From positions 1 to 6,124 of the forward strand of contig DUOU01000053.1 of the NCBI GenBank assembly GCA_012838685.1: a stretch of 6,124 nt of DNA, given 5' to 3'. Below, one piece after another: positions 1 to 6,124 of this stretch. Position 1 is the first letter of the stretch. Every line of letters begins with the position of its first letter. The DNA is from Bacteroidota bacterium. GTDB taxonomy: Bacteria; Bacteroidota; Bacteroidia; Bacteroidales; VadinHA17. Made by a program: the position numbers and the translations under genes. The notes below the pieces were generated by a model that was given only the letters and a program-made list of their open reading frames with translations, was not told where the DNA came from and ran no database searches.

Positions 1-570
1 AGCAAAAACGTGGCGGAGATAACCGAGAGACTCCAGGATGTGGGCATTCAGGCCATTACAATACATGGTCGCACCCGATCGCAGTTTTATAAGGGGAACG
101 CCGACTGGAGCCTGATAGGCGAGATAAAGGACAATCCCAAAATTACTGTTCCGATAATTGGCAACGGCGATATCTCCAACGCTGTCGAGGCGAAAGAGAA
201 ATTCGACAAATATGGGGTCGACGCCATTATGATAGGCAGGGCATCGGTAGGGCGACCTTGGATTTTCAGGGAGGTGCGGCATTACCTTGATACAGGTGAG
301 CTATTGCCGGAACCCACGGTATCAGAGAAGGTTGACCTGGCTATTCTGCATCTCAGCAAATCTATCGATTTCAAGGAGGGCAACCGCTCAATCTTTGAGA
401 TGCGCCGACACTTCTCCAACTATTTCAAGGGGCTGCCCCATTTCAAGGAGACCCGGTTAAAGCTGCTCACAACCCTTGACACGGAAGAGATAAGAACAAT
501 TCTGGAAGATATCCGCGATAAGTGGGGCGATTTCAGAAGCGAGGACAGGTCATCGTTTTACATCCAATAA
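1..570 (+). CDS. dusB: tRNA-dihydrouridine synthase (DusB type), C-terminal part, truncated at left edge
   Basis: This is the 3' end of an FMN-dependent enzyme that reduces uridine to dihydrouridine in the D-loop of tRNA using NAD(P)H. The frame is open from base 1, and 189 residues are visible before the TAA at 568-570. The GTG at 10-12 is an internal Val codon, not a start. Visible motifs, numbered from base 1, are HGRTR at 22-26 followed by SQFYKGNADW, the phosphate-binding loop GNGD at 54-57, and IGRASVGRPW at 78-87. These belong to the second half of the Dus TIM barrel. The remainder, with NYFKGLP around 140, is the small helical tRNA-binding domain. The catalytic Cys and the N-terminal barrel lie outside the window. 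The HGRTR/YKG/ADW wording and the Bacteroidota-typical C-terminus point to DusB over DusA or DusC. The gene converges on the CPBP gene. The family is near certain; the subfamily is inferred. Confidence 0.93.
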   Translation, partial: SKNVAEITERLQDVGIQAITIHGRTRSQFYKGNADWSLIGEIKDNPKITVPIIGNGDISNAVEAKEKFDKYGVDAIMIGRASVGRPWIFREVRHYLDTGELLPEPTVSEKVDLAILHLSKSIDFKEGNRSIFEMRRHFSNYFKGLPHFKETRLKLLTTLDTEEIRTILEDIRDKWGDFRSEDRSSFYIQ

Positions 571-587
571 CCGGTGAAATCCTTGAT

Positions 588-1556
588 TTAATTTTCATTA
601 TAACAAGTTTCTCCTGATGTGACCGATACCCTGCTTTTTAACAAAGACCAGTCCCATTTGAAAATTTTGCTCATTATACAGAGGGCCAGAACCGACATGA
701 CAACCATAAATCCGAATTCCGTCCACGGGTAAACGGTGGTCTGTTCAAAAACCGCCGGGGTTTGCAAAGCGGCATCTTTGTTGGTGACCATAACGCACAA
801 AAAGGCGTTATTGGCGGCGTGCGCCCCGGTGGATGCCTCCACCCCATCGCCCAACAAGGTCATAATTCCGAATACCAGGCCGAACAACAGATATTGTGGC
901 ATGGCGGTAAAAAAACCATAAGCCTCCACCTCGGGATTGAATCCGTGCATCAAAGCGAAAATTATGGAGGTAATTATGAGCGGAGCCCACCGGTTGCGGG
1001 TAAGGACACTGAAACCCTGCATAAAATAACCCCTGACAAGCACCTCCTCAAATGCGGCCTGAAAGGGAATGACCAGAAGAGAGACAACTATCAGCCTCAC
1101 CAGGGTTACCGAGAGGTTGTTGACCCTGAAATTATCGGGATACAATTTCAACGAGACAAAAAGATACAAAGCGGAGATGGAAAGCCAGATCAAATAAGAT
1201 TTAAGGAAATGTCCCCACCTGAATGTTCTCCCGCCGTTGATAACTGTTTTATACGATCGTTGATGTATCGGCTTCATAAACACCAAAATGGTAAATAACC
1301 CGACAATAAATGGAAACAAGTTGATCTCCAGTCCGTAGGGACCAAAATTGTAGTTCCCCACAGTTATATTGTCAATGGATCCCGGATCGGAAGCGATCTG
1401 ATTGGACAAATAGATATATACCGGTATTCCCCCTATCGTATTAATAGCGATGAAGACGATAACCACCATCAAAAGATAAAACCAAAAGCTGTTCCTTCCC
1501 CGGAACGATGATTCCAAATGTAGCATATCCCAAAATTTATGAACTCTTCTCTCCAC
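588..1556 (-). CDS. CPBP-family intramembrane metalloprotease (Abi/CAAX-like)
   Basis: This is a polytopic membrane protein of 322 residues with the three CPBP/Abi (PF02517-type) motifs: EEVLVR with E170, E171 and R175; FALMH with F200 and H204; and HAANN with H246 and N250. In the family these residues form the glutamate/histidine active site inside the membrane. Hydrophobic segments lie at about 24-49, 78-95, 118-137, 148-168, 190-204, 219-236 and 279-297, and a polar loop spans about 51-78. The C-terminus (after about 300) is hydrophilic and short. Known relatives process CAAX proteins, bacteriocins or anti-sigma factors, but nothing here identifies the substrate. The start is uncertain. 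GTG at 1554-1556 gives 322 residues and overlaps nadB by 20 bp. ATG at 1524-1526 gives 312 residues and begins 10 bp after the nadB stop. Neither has a convincing ribosome site. It is co-transcribed behind nadB, probably by translational coupling. No catalytic residue is missing. Confidence 0.9.
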   Translation of the reverse strand: MERRVHKFWDMLHLESSFRGRNSFWFYLLMVVIVFIAINTIGGIPVYIYLSNQIASDPGSIDNITVGNYNFGPYGLEINLFPFIVGLFTILVFMKPIHQRSYKTVINGGRTFRWGHFLKSYLIWLSISALYLFVSLKLYPDNFRVNNLSVTLVRLIVVSLLVIPFQAAFEEVLVRGYFMQGFSVLTRNRWAPLIITSIIFALMHGFNPEVEAYGFFTAMPQYLLFGLVFGIMTLLGDGVEASTGAHAANNAFLCVMVTNKDAALQTPAVFEQTTVYPWTEFGFMVVMSVLALCIMSKIFKWDWSLLKSRVSVTSGETCYNEN

Positions 1557-3138
1557 CTCTCATCTTGGTCAATTGTCTCTTTGGATAATCGATCGAATAA
1601 TGCAGCCCAACGCTCTCCTTCCTCGCCTGTGCCATCTTTATTATCATATAACCCACATCTACCAGATTTCGTATCTCGCAAATTTTTTGGGAAACCAGCG
1701 AGCTTTTGAACAACTCTTCGGTCTCTTCATATATAACCGACAACCTCACCAAAGCCCTCTCCAGCCTCAAATCTGACCGCACGATGCCAACATAGTTGTT
1801 CATGATCATCTGGAGTTCCTTCATATTCTGGGTTATAAGCACCATCTCCTCCAGATGGGTGGTTCCCTTGATATCCCACTCCGGTATTTTTTCTTCAAAA
1901 CCGATATTTTGGATCCTTTCGCCGGCATGGCGGGCGGCCCTTCGGGCATATACGGCGGCTTCCAGCAACGAGTTTGATGCCAGTCGGTTGGCACCATGCA
2001 AACCTGTTGAAGAGACTTCACCAATGGCATAAAGTCTGTCTATGCTGCTTTGACCATCCATATCGACCTTGATCCCTCCACACAAGAAATGTGCCGCGGG
2101 AACTACCGGTATCATATCTTTGGTGATATCTATACCCCTCTGCATACAGTGTTCGTACACATTGGGAAAGTGGTTTCGCAACCCATCGGCGTCCAGATGC
2201 CTGCAGTCGAGCCATACATGGTCATCTCCCCAAATCTTCATCTCATTGTCTATCGCCCTCGCCACAACATCACGCGGCGCCAATGCGCCCCTATTGTCAT
2301 ATCTTTTCATAAACTCCTCTCCGGAGATGTTTTTCAGTATAGCGCCATAACCCCTGAGAGCCTCTGTGATCAGGAACGAGGGTTTGCTCTTCGGGTCATA
2401 TAGAGATGTGGGGTGAAACTGCACGAACTCCATCCCCTCAATTGTCCCCTTTGCCCTGTAAACCATGGCTATCCCGTCGCCTGTGGCCCCTTCCGGATTG
2501 GTTGTCGCCTGGTAGACATGCCCCGCTCCCCCGGTCGCCACAATTGTCACCTTAGAGAGGAATGTGTAAACTTTCTTGGTTTTGGTATCAACCACATACG
2601 CTCCGTAACACTCTATACCCCCCGTATGCCTGTTTACCTTTTCCCCAAGATGATGTTGGGTCAGTACCTCAATAGCGAAATGGTGTTCAAATATATCGAT
2701 GTTGGGGTTCTCTTTTACCTTCAACATCAATGTATCCTGGATAACTTCACCGGTTGTGTCTTTTGAGTGAAGTATCCTGTATTCCGAATGGCCGCCTTCC
2801 CTCGCGAGGTCATAGGAACCATCATCATTTTTATCGAACGGCACACCCAGGCTTATAAGGTTCTCGATATTCTCGGGTGCCTCCTTGACTACCATCCTGA
2901 CCACCTCCTCGTCGCAGCAACCATCTCCCGCTATAAGGGTATCCCTGATATGTTTTTCGAAATTATCGGGTTCACCCCAGACCGCGGCGATACCGCCCTG
3001 GGCGAATCGTGTGTTGCTGTCATATAAATTACCTTTGGTGACGATAGAAACTTTCCCATATTTTGAGGCATCCAAGGCAAATATCAATCCGGCGATGCCC
3101 GAGCCCAAAACCAGAAAATCGGTTCTCTTCTTCATCAT
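1537..3138 (-). CDS. nadB: L-aspartate oxidase
   Basis: This FAD enzyme oxidises L-aspartate to iminoaspartate, the first step of de novo NAD synthesis; NadA then makes quinolinate. The protein has 533 residues, close to the 540 of E. coli NadB. It opens with the FAD dinucleotide fold GSGIAG at 12-17. Then come SNTRFAQGG at 41-49, EGGHS at 114-118, ATGG at 201-204, MEFVQFHPT at 236-244, LAPRDVVARA at 286-295, PAAHFLCGG at 347-355 and GEVSSTGLHGANRL at 373-386. E114, H242, R289 and H350 match the family's active-site Glu, His, Arg and His. The C-terminal helical domain ends with GLHYSIDYP, as in NadB and unlike most succinate dehydrogenase or fumarate reductase flavoproteins. The start is one of two adjacent ATGs (3136-3138 or 3133-3135). 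The frame extends 22 codons further up to 3204, but that part does not resemble NadB. No nadA or nadC lies in the window. A CPBP gene follows with overlap. Confidence 0.96.
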   Translation of the reverse strand: MMKKRTDFLVLGSGIAGLIFALDASKYGKVSIVTKGNLYDSNTRFAQGGIAAVWGEPDNFEKHIRDTLIAGDGCCDEEVVRMVVKEAPENIENLISLGVPFDKNDDGSYDLAREGGHSEYRILHSKDTTGEVIQDTLMLKVKENPNIDIFEHHFAIEVLTQHHLGEKVNRHTGGIECYGAYVVDTKTKKVYTFLSKVTIVATGGAGHVYQATTNPEGATGDGIAMVYRAKGTIEGMEFVQFHPTSLYDPKSKPSFLITEALRGYGAILKNISGEEFMKRYDNRGALAPRDVVARAIDNEMKIWGDDHVWLDCRHLDADGLRNHFPNVYEHCMQRGIDITKDMIPVVPAAHFLCGGIKVDMDGQSSIDRLYAIGEVSSTGLHGANRLASNSLLEAAVYARRAARHAGERIQNIGFEEKIPEWDIKGTTHLEEMVLITQNMKELQMIMNNYVGIVRSDLRLERALVRLSVIYEETEELFKSSLVSQKICEIRNLVDVGYMIIKMAQARKESVGLHYSIDYPKRQLTKMRGGEKSS

Positions 3139-3158
3139 AAGAAATTTTCTTTTGTATT

Positions 3159-3357
3159 CGCGAAGATAAAACAAACAGACCCATTTTATTGCCCAAAACG
3201 ACAATAAATAACCGCGCGAAGGGCTATATCCTTCAAATATTGTCCTCCTCCCCGGCGGTTGGGCTCAAATTCCCCTGATCAAGTGCTGAAGGGCATAGGT
3301 AATAAATTGTATAATGCGAGAATTTAGTTATTTTTGCCCCCCGCGAAGAACGCGAAG
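3159..3357. repeat. Four copies of heptamer CGCGAAG in the nadB-glyQS spacer
   Basis: CGCGAAG occurs at 3159-3165, 3215-3221, 3342-3348 and 3351-3357, all in plus-strand orientation. The last pair is 9 bp start to start and sits just after the predicted glyQS -7 box. The first lies within the palindrome TTCGCGAA, about 20 bp upstream of the nadB start. Four occurrences of a 7-mer in 282 bp is far above a rough chance expectation of well under one. They could be operator half-sites or a genome-wide motif; the window alone cannot separate these. Confidence 0.4.
3306..3336 (+). promoter_or_regulatory. Candidate Bacteroidota-type promoter for glyQS
   Basis: TATTTTTG at 3329-3336 is an exact fit to the -7 consensus TAnnTTTG of the Bacteroidota primary sigma factor. 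It is preceded, after a 19-base spacer, by ATTG at 3306-3309, which fits the -33 TTTG/TTG box. This would place the transcript start a few bases after 3336 and give a leader of about 80 nt before the glyQS ATG at 3421. The assignment rests on consensus match and spacing only. Confidence 0.45.
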
Positions 3358-3389
3358 CCCACTGGCCCCGGGGCTGAACTTAGGGGGCA
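3335..3389 (+). promoter_or_regulatory. GC-rich glyQS leader with competing pairing arms
   Basis: Several complementary arms lie close together: TGCCCCC (3335-3341) with GGGGGCA (3383-3389); AGCCC (3356-3360) with GGGCT (3371-3375); and GCCCC (3365-3369) with GGGGC (3384-3388). The 10-bp palindrome GCCCCGGGGC occupies 3365-3374. The last two hairpins share or enclose the same bases and so cannot form together. If transcription starts just after 3336, the first arm would be mostly lost from the RNA and only the two inner choices remain. I see none of the specifier-loop or T-box sequences of a T-box riboswitch. A regulatory role is inference. Confidence 0.3.
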
Positions 3390-3420
3390 TTGTTTGGATA
3401 ATCTTAACAGAAATAATCAA

Positions 3421-4971
3421 ATGGCTCAGGAGGACGTTTTCAAGAAGTTGGTATCACATTGCAAAGAGTATGGTTATGTGTTCCCATCAAGCGAGATTTA
3501 TGATGGTTTAAGCGCCGTATACGACTACGGACAATACGGTGTGGAACTCAAAAACAACATTAAAAAATATTGGTGGGACAGTATGGTCCTTTTGCACGGA
3601 AATATCGTGGGACTCGACTCGGCGATATTCATGCACCCCACAATATGGAAAGCATCCGGCCATGTCGACGCCTTCAACGACCCCCTGATCGACAATAAAG
3701 ATTCAAAGAAAAGATACAGAGCCGACGTGCTTATCGAGGAGCATCTGGCCAAGTATGAGGATAAGATCAACAAAGAGATAGAAAAGGCGGCCAAAAGGTT
3801 CGGCGATGCTTTTGACGAACAGCAGTTCAGGGAGACCAATCCAAGGGTACTTGAGAACCAGAAAAAAATGGACCAGCTTCAGGAGCGTTTCGCCAAGGCG
3901 ATGAACGATGTCAACCTGGAAGAACTCCGCCAGATAATTATTGATAATGAGATAGTATGTCCCATTTCCGGAACCAGAAACTGGACGGAGGTGCGGCAGT
4001 TTAACCTGATGTTCTCCACCGAGATGGGCTCCACCGCCGAAGGCGCCAGCAAAGTATTTCTTCGTCCCGAGACGGCACAGGGGATTTTTGTCAACTTCCT
4101 TAATGTCCAGAAAACGGGAAGGATGAAGCTACCCTTTGGTATTGCCCAGATAGGCAAAGCGTTCCGTAACGAGATTGTGGCCCGTCAGTTTATTTTCAGG
4201 ATGAGGGAATTTGAGCAGATGGAGATGCAGTTTTTCGTGCAACCCGGAACGGAACTCGACTGGTTCGCTAAATGGAAGGAGATAAGAATGAAATGGCACC
4301 AATCGTTGGGCTTCGGAGCCGATAATTACAGGTTCCATGACCACACCAAGCTGGCGCACTACGCCAATGCGGCAACCGATATAGAATACCGTTTCCCCTT
4401 CGGCTTCAAAGAGGTAGAGGGTATACATTCGCGAACCGATTTCGACCTTAGCCAGCACCAGAAATACAGCGGCAAGAAGATACAGTACTTCGACCCGGAA
4501 ATGGGAGAATCTTACGTTCCCTATGTTATCGAGACATCCATCGGTGTCGACCGTATGTTCCTGCAGGTCATTTCCGCCTCATACACGGAAGAGATACTTA
4601 CCAAGGAAGAGGGGAGCAGCGACTCCAGGGTCGTCTTGAAACTTCCATCGGTATTAGCGCCGGTAAAACTCGCCGTCCTGCCGCTGGTCAAGAAAGACGG
4701 TCTTCCCGAAATCGCTGAAAACATTGTCAAGGAGTTGAGGTTCAAGTTTAATTGTCAGTACGACGATAAAGACTCCATCGGAAGAAGGTACAGGAGACAG
4801 GACGCTATCGGCACCCCCTACTGTATCACTATTGACCACCAAACACTGGAAGATGAAACGGTAACGATAAGGTACCGCGATTCCATGGAACAGGAAAGGG
4901 TAAAAATCGGCCAGCTTACAGATATAATCGACGAAAAGGTCAACATATCCACTCTCTTGAAAAAACTTTAA
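3421..4971 (+). CDS. glyQS: Glycine--tRNA ligase, single-chain class II type
   Basis: This cytoplasmic enzyme charges tRNA-Gly with glycine, using ATP. At 516 residues it has the usual length of the Bacteroidota homodimeric form (also named glyS) and is unrelated in layout to the alpha/beta two-subunit enzyme. Landmarks are YDYGQYG at 34-40 (motif 1 region), PTIWKASGH at 73-81, LRPETAQG at 214-221 and motif 2 with FRNEI at 248-252 and R262-E263-F264. EGIHSRTDFDL spans 333-343, and motif 3 GVDR is at 375-378. The anticodon-binding domain starts near 412 (LAPVKLAVLPL) and contains DAIGTP at 461-466. The charged, helix-rich stretch at about 100-175 is the insertion seen in this family. The start was set at ATG 3421 because MAQEDVFKKLVSHCKEYGYV matches the normal N-terminus. 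The frame is open back to a TTG at 3334, but that part is leader. No Shine-Dalgarno site is visible. All catalytic motifs are intact. Confidence 0.97.
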   Translation: MAQEDVFKKLVSHCKEYGYVFPSSEIYDGLSAVYDYGQYGVELKNNIKKYWWDSMVLLHGNIVGLDSAIFMHPTIWKASGHVDAFNDPLIDNKDSKKRYRADVLIEEHLAKYEDKINKEIEKAAKRFGDAFDEQQFRETNPRVLENQKKMDQLQERFAKAMNDVNLEELRQIIIDNEIVCPISGTRNWTEVRQFNLMFSTEMGSTAEGASKVFLRPETAQGIFVNFLNVQKTGRMKLPFGIAQIGKAFRNEIVARQFIFRMREFEQMEMQFFVQPGTELDWFAKWKEIRMKWHQSLGFGADNYRFHDHTKLAHYANAATDIEYRFPFGFKEVEGIHSRTDFDLSQHQKYSGKKIQYFDPEMGESYVPYVIETSIGVDRMFLQVISASYTEEILTKEEGSSDSRVVLKLPSVLAPVKLAVLPLVKKDGLPEIAENIVKELRFKFNCQYDDKDSIGRRYRRQDAIGTPYCITIDHQTLEDETVTIRYRDSMEQERVKIGQLTDIIDEKVNISTLLKKL

Positions 4972-4986
4972 AAAATCGTATCTTTC
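4956..4986 (+). promoter_or_regulatory. Weak candidate promoter for the downstream glycosyltransferase
   Basis: CTTG at 4956-4959, a 19-base spacer and TATCTTTC at 4979-4986 resemble the Bacteroidota -33/-7 pair with one mismatch in the -7 box (final C for G). The spacing equals that of the glyQS candidate. It overlaps the 3' end of glyQS, and the predicted start would fall inside the hairpin at 4987-5021, which argues against it. It is kept only as a possibility. Confidence 0.2.
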
Positions 4987-5021
4987 GGGACGGGAGTTTC
5001 CACGAATGGAGTTCCCGCCCC
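4987..5021 (+). terminator. Hairpin after glyQS, terminator-like but without a U-tract
   Basis: GGGACGGGA (4987-4995) pairs with TCCCGCCCC (5013-5021) with one A-C mismatch. Inside it, TCCA (4999-5002) pairs with TGGA (5007-5010) around the loop CGAA, leaving a small GTT/GT internal loop. The hairpin begins 15 bp after the glyQS stop. The bases after it (ATTCGCGAAC) contain no run of T, so it is not a classical intrinsic terminator. It could block 3' exonucleases, aid termination, or be a processing site between glyQS and the next gene. Confidence 0.4.
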
Positions 5022-5055
5022 ATTCGCGAACAAACGGCACGTACAACTGCCATAG

Positions 5056-6124
5056 ATGAAAAAGGTACTGATAATCACATATTATTGGCCACCAAGTGGC
5101 GGCTCGGGAGTTCAGAGATGGCTCAAGATGTCGAAGTACCTCCCTGAAGCCGGCTGGCAACCTGTTGTTTACACCGCCGAAAACGCCGAGTATCCGGTTG
5201 AAGACCCTTCACTGGAAAAGGATATCTCGCCCGATGCCATAGTCATAAAACGTCCCATTGTAGAACCATACAGCGCCTACAAAAAATTTCTGGGAATAAA
5301 AAAGGACAAAAAAATAAAGGCCGGCTTTCTGTCCACCGAAGAGAAATCGTCATTCAAAGAAAATATCGCGAGATGGATAAGGGGAAACCTTTTCATACCC
5401 GATGCCAGGTGCTGGTGGGTCAGACCATCGGTAAAATATCTGTTATCTTATTTAGCCAACAACCCTGTTGACGCCGTTATCAGCACGGGTCCCCCCCACT
5501 CCATGCACCTTATCGGCCTGAAACTGCACGAAAAAACCGGTTTGCCATGGATAGCCGACTTCAGGGATCCATGGACCGAAATCGACTTTTACGACGAACT
5601 GAGACTCACAAGGTGGGCCGACCGGAAACAACGCGAAATGGAGAGAGAGGTCCTGACCAAAGCCACGAAAGTGGTAACTGTTAGTCGCAACTGGGCAGAG
5701 GGACTTGAGCAGCTTGGCGCGGAAAATGTCGTTGTTATTGAAAACGGATTCGACTTTTCTCCGGAGAAATTAAAAGATACCGTACCTCTTACCCAAAAAT
5801 TCACGATTTCCCATGTAGGCATAATCGGCCCTTCGCGAAACGCTCCAAATCTTTGGAAAGTTTTGGGCCAAATGGTCCGTGAAACGGATGGATTCAAGAA
5901 TGATCTGGAAATAAGGCTTATAGGACAGGTAGACTTTTCAGTTACAAAATCATTACAAGAACACGGCCTCTCCCAGAACAGTGTAATTATGCCATATATT
6001 CCCCATGAAGAGGTGATGAACAAACAATTTGAATCACAAATACTTCTTCTTTTGATCAACAATACCAAGAACTCAAAGGGCATTTTAACCGGTAAATTTT
6101 ATGAGTACCTTTATGCCGGGAGAC
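5056..6124 (+). CDS. Glycosyltransferase, GT4-like (GT-B fold), truncated at right edge
   Basis: The frame is open from ATG 5056 to the last base with no stop: 356 full codons. The start MKKVLIITYYWPPSGGSG with VQRW at 19-22 is the N-terminal Rossmann strand and glycine loop of a GT-B transferase, in the wording common in Bacteroidota. Further landmarks are STGPPHSMH at 143-151, ADFRDPWTE at 167-175, ENGFD at 229-233, the start of the second domain at HVGIIGPSRNA (253-263), LIGQ at 288-291 and GKFYEYLYAGR at 346-356. The last carries E350 of the family's nucleotide-sugar-binding EX7E-type region. The missing end is probably some tens of residues, as relatives are about 400-440 long. There is no signal peptide or membrane segment, so it is cytosolic or peripheral. 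It likely transfers an activated sugar during capsule, O-antigen or exopolysaccharide synthesis; donor and acceptor cannot be read. It lies 84 bp after glyQS with no Shine-Dalgarno site. Confidence 0.92.
   Translation, partial: MKKVLIITYYWPPSGGSGVQRWLKMSKYLPEAGWQPVVYTAENAEYPVEDPSLEKDISPDAIVIKRPIVEPYSAYKKFLGIKKDKKIKAGFLSTEEKSSFKENIARWIRGNLFIPDARCWWVRPSVKYLLSYLANNPVDAVISTGPPHSMHLIGLKLHEKTGLPWIADFRDPWTEIDFYDELRLTRWADRKQREMEREVLTKATKVVTVSRNWAEGLEQLGAENVVVIENGFDFSPEKLKDTVPLTQKFTISHVGIIGPSRNAPNLWKVLGQMVRETDGFKNDLEIRLIGQVDFSVTKSLQEHGLSQNSVIMPYIPHEEVMNKQFESQILLLLINNTKNSKGILTGKFYEYLYAGR

Larger units (their letters stand above)
3139..3420. other. Divergent intergenic region between nadB and glyQS
   Basis: This 282-bp gap separates two divergent start codons, so it must carry outward promoters for both genes unless they are read through. 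On the plus side I see one good Bacteroidota-like promoter (3306-3336) and a GC-rich leader. On the minus side the nadB leader is A-rich just before the start. The only promoter-like matches there are weak: AATATTTG, reverse strand of 3234-3241, and TCTGTTTG, reverse strand of 3172-3179, each one base off TAnnTTTG. The heptamer CGCGAAG appears four times in plus-strand orientation. A small hairpin (GAAGGG/TCCTTC at 3218-3234, with one G-U pair) lies between. I found no convincing small gene or RNA gene; the short open frame from 3314 overlaps glyQS out of frame and resembles no family I know. Confidence 0.7.

Noticed and set aside
481..489. Unusual RYRD in the GlyRS C-terminal VTIRYRDSM (residues 481-489) as a lost residue
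   Set aside because: Coordinates here are protein residues. This wording is, to my knowledge, normal in Bacteroidota GlyRS, so it is not a defect.
571..587. Bidirectional terminator between dusB and the CPBP gene
   Set aside because: The 17-bp gap and its flanks contain no inverted repeat of useful length.
762..1298. Open frame of 178 codons on the plus strand
   Set aside because: It lies wholly antisense to the CPBP protease, whose three catalytic motifs and membrane segments are intact. The plus-strand translation is low in complexity of folds and resembles no family.
3139..3204. 22-codon N-terminal extension of nadB
   Set aside because: NadB proteins normally begin a few residues before the GSGIAG loop. 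The extension has a non-homologous, basic/aromatic composition and is better read as leader DNA.
3310..3315. TATAAT as a sigma-70-type -10 box
   Set aside because: There is no -35-like hexamer at the right distance (bases 3287-3292 read TGAAGG). The overlapping Bacteroidota-type element fits the taxon better.
3334..3420. 29-codon N-terminal extension of glyQS from TTG
   Set aside because: The extension covers the predicted -7 box and the GC-rich leader. The family's usual N-terminus begins at ATG 3421.
3314..3511. 65-codon open frame from ATG 3314 as a leader peptide or small gene
   Set aside because: It overlaps the first 90 bp of glyQS out of frame, starts upstream of the predicted transcript start, and shows no run of Gly codons or family resemblance.
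4654..5160. Open frame of 168 codons on the minus strand across the end of glyQS
   Set aside because: It is antisense to the GlyRS anticodon-binding domain and to the start of the glycosyltransferase. There is no recognisable domain.
5589..6083. Open frame of 164 codons on the minus strand
   Set aside because: It is antisense to the glycosyltransferase, whose conserved motifs on the plus strand explain the sequence.

Overview
The window is an ordinary chromosomal stretch of a Bacteroidota bacterium, most likely a Bacteroidales-type member. Evidence for this is the single-chain (alpha2, eukaryote/archaeal-like) glycyl-tRNA synthetase, the Bacteroidota-style wording of the DusB, NadB and glycosyltransferase proteins, start codons preceded by A/T-rich sequence instead of Shine-Dalgarno sites, and a promoter-like TTG-N19-TAnnTTTG element ahead of the synthetase gene. 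Base composition looks moderate and even throughout. I see no insertion sequence, CRISPR array, tRNA, rRNA or foreign-looking island.

Layout, left to right. (1) 1-570, plus strand: the C-terminal part of a tRNA-dihydrouridine synthase (DusB type), cut by the left edge. (2) 588-1556, minus strand: a CPBP-family intramembrane protease that converges on dusB with only 17 bp between the two stop codons. (3) 1537-3138, minus strand: L-aspartate oxidase NadB. Its last codons overlap the start of the CPBP gene by 20 bp, so the two form one transcription unit. (4) 3139-3420: a 282-bp divergent intergenic region with a candidate promoter for the synthetase, GC-rich leader pairing arms and four copies of the heptamer CGCGAAG. 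(5) 3421-4971, plus strand: glycyl-tRNA synthetase. (6) 4972-5055: a short spacer with a strong hairpin. (7) 5056-6124, plus strand: the first 356 codons of a GT4-like glycosyltransferase that runs off the right edge without a stop.

The genes do not form a single pathway. DusB and GlyRS serve translation (tRNA modification and charging), NadB starts de novo NAD synthesis, the CPBP protein is a membrane protease of unknown substrate, and the glycosyltransferase probably begins or belongs to a surface-polysaccharide locus continuing to the right. I found no previously undescribed multi-gene system. The points most worth a second look are in non-coding DNA: the clustered CGCGAAG heptamers, the recurring palindrome TTCGCGAA, and the mutually exclusive hairpins in the glyQS leader.
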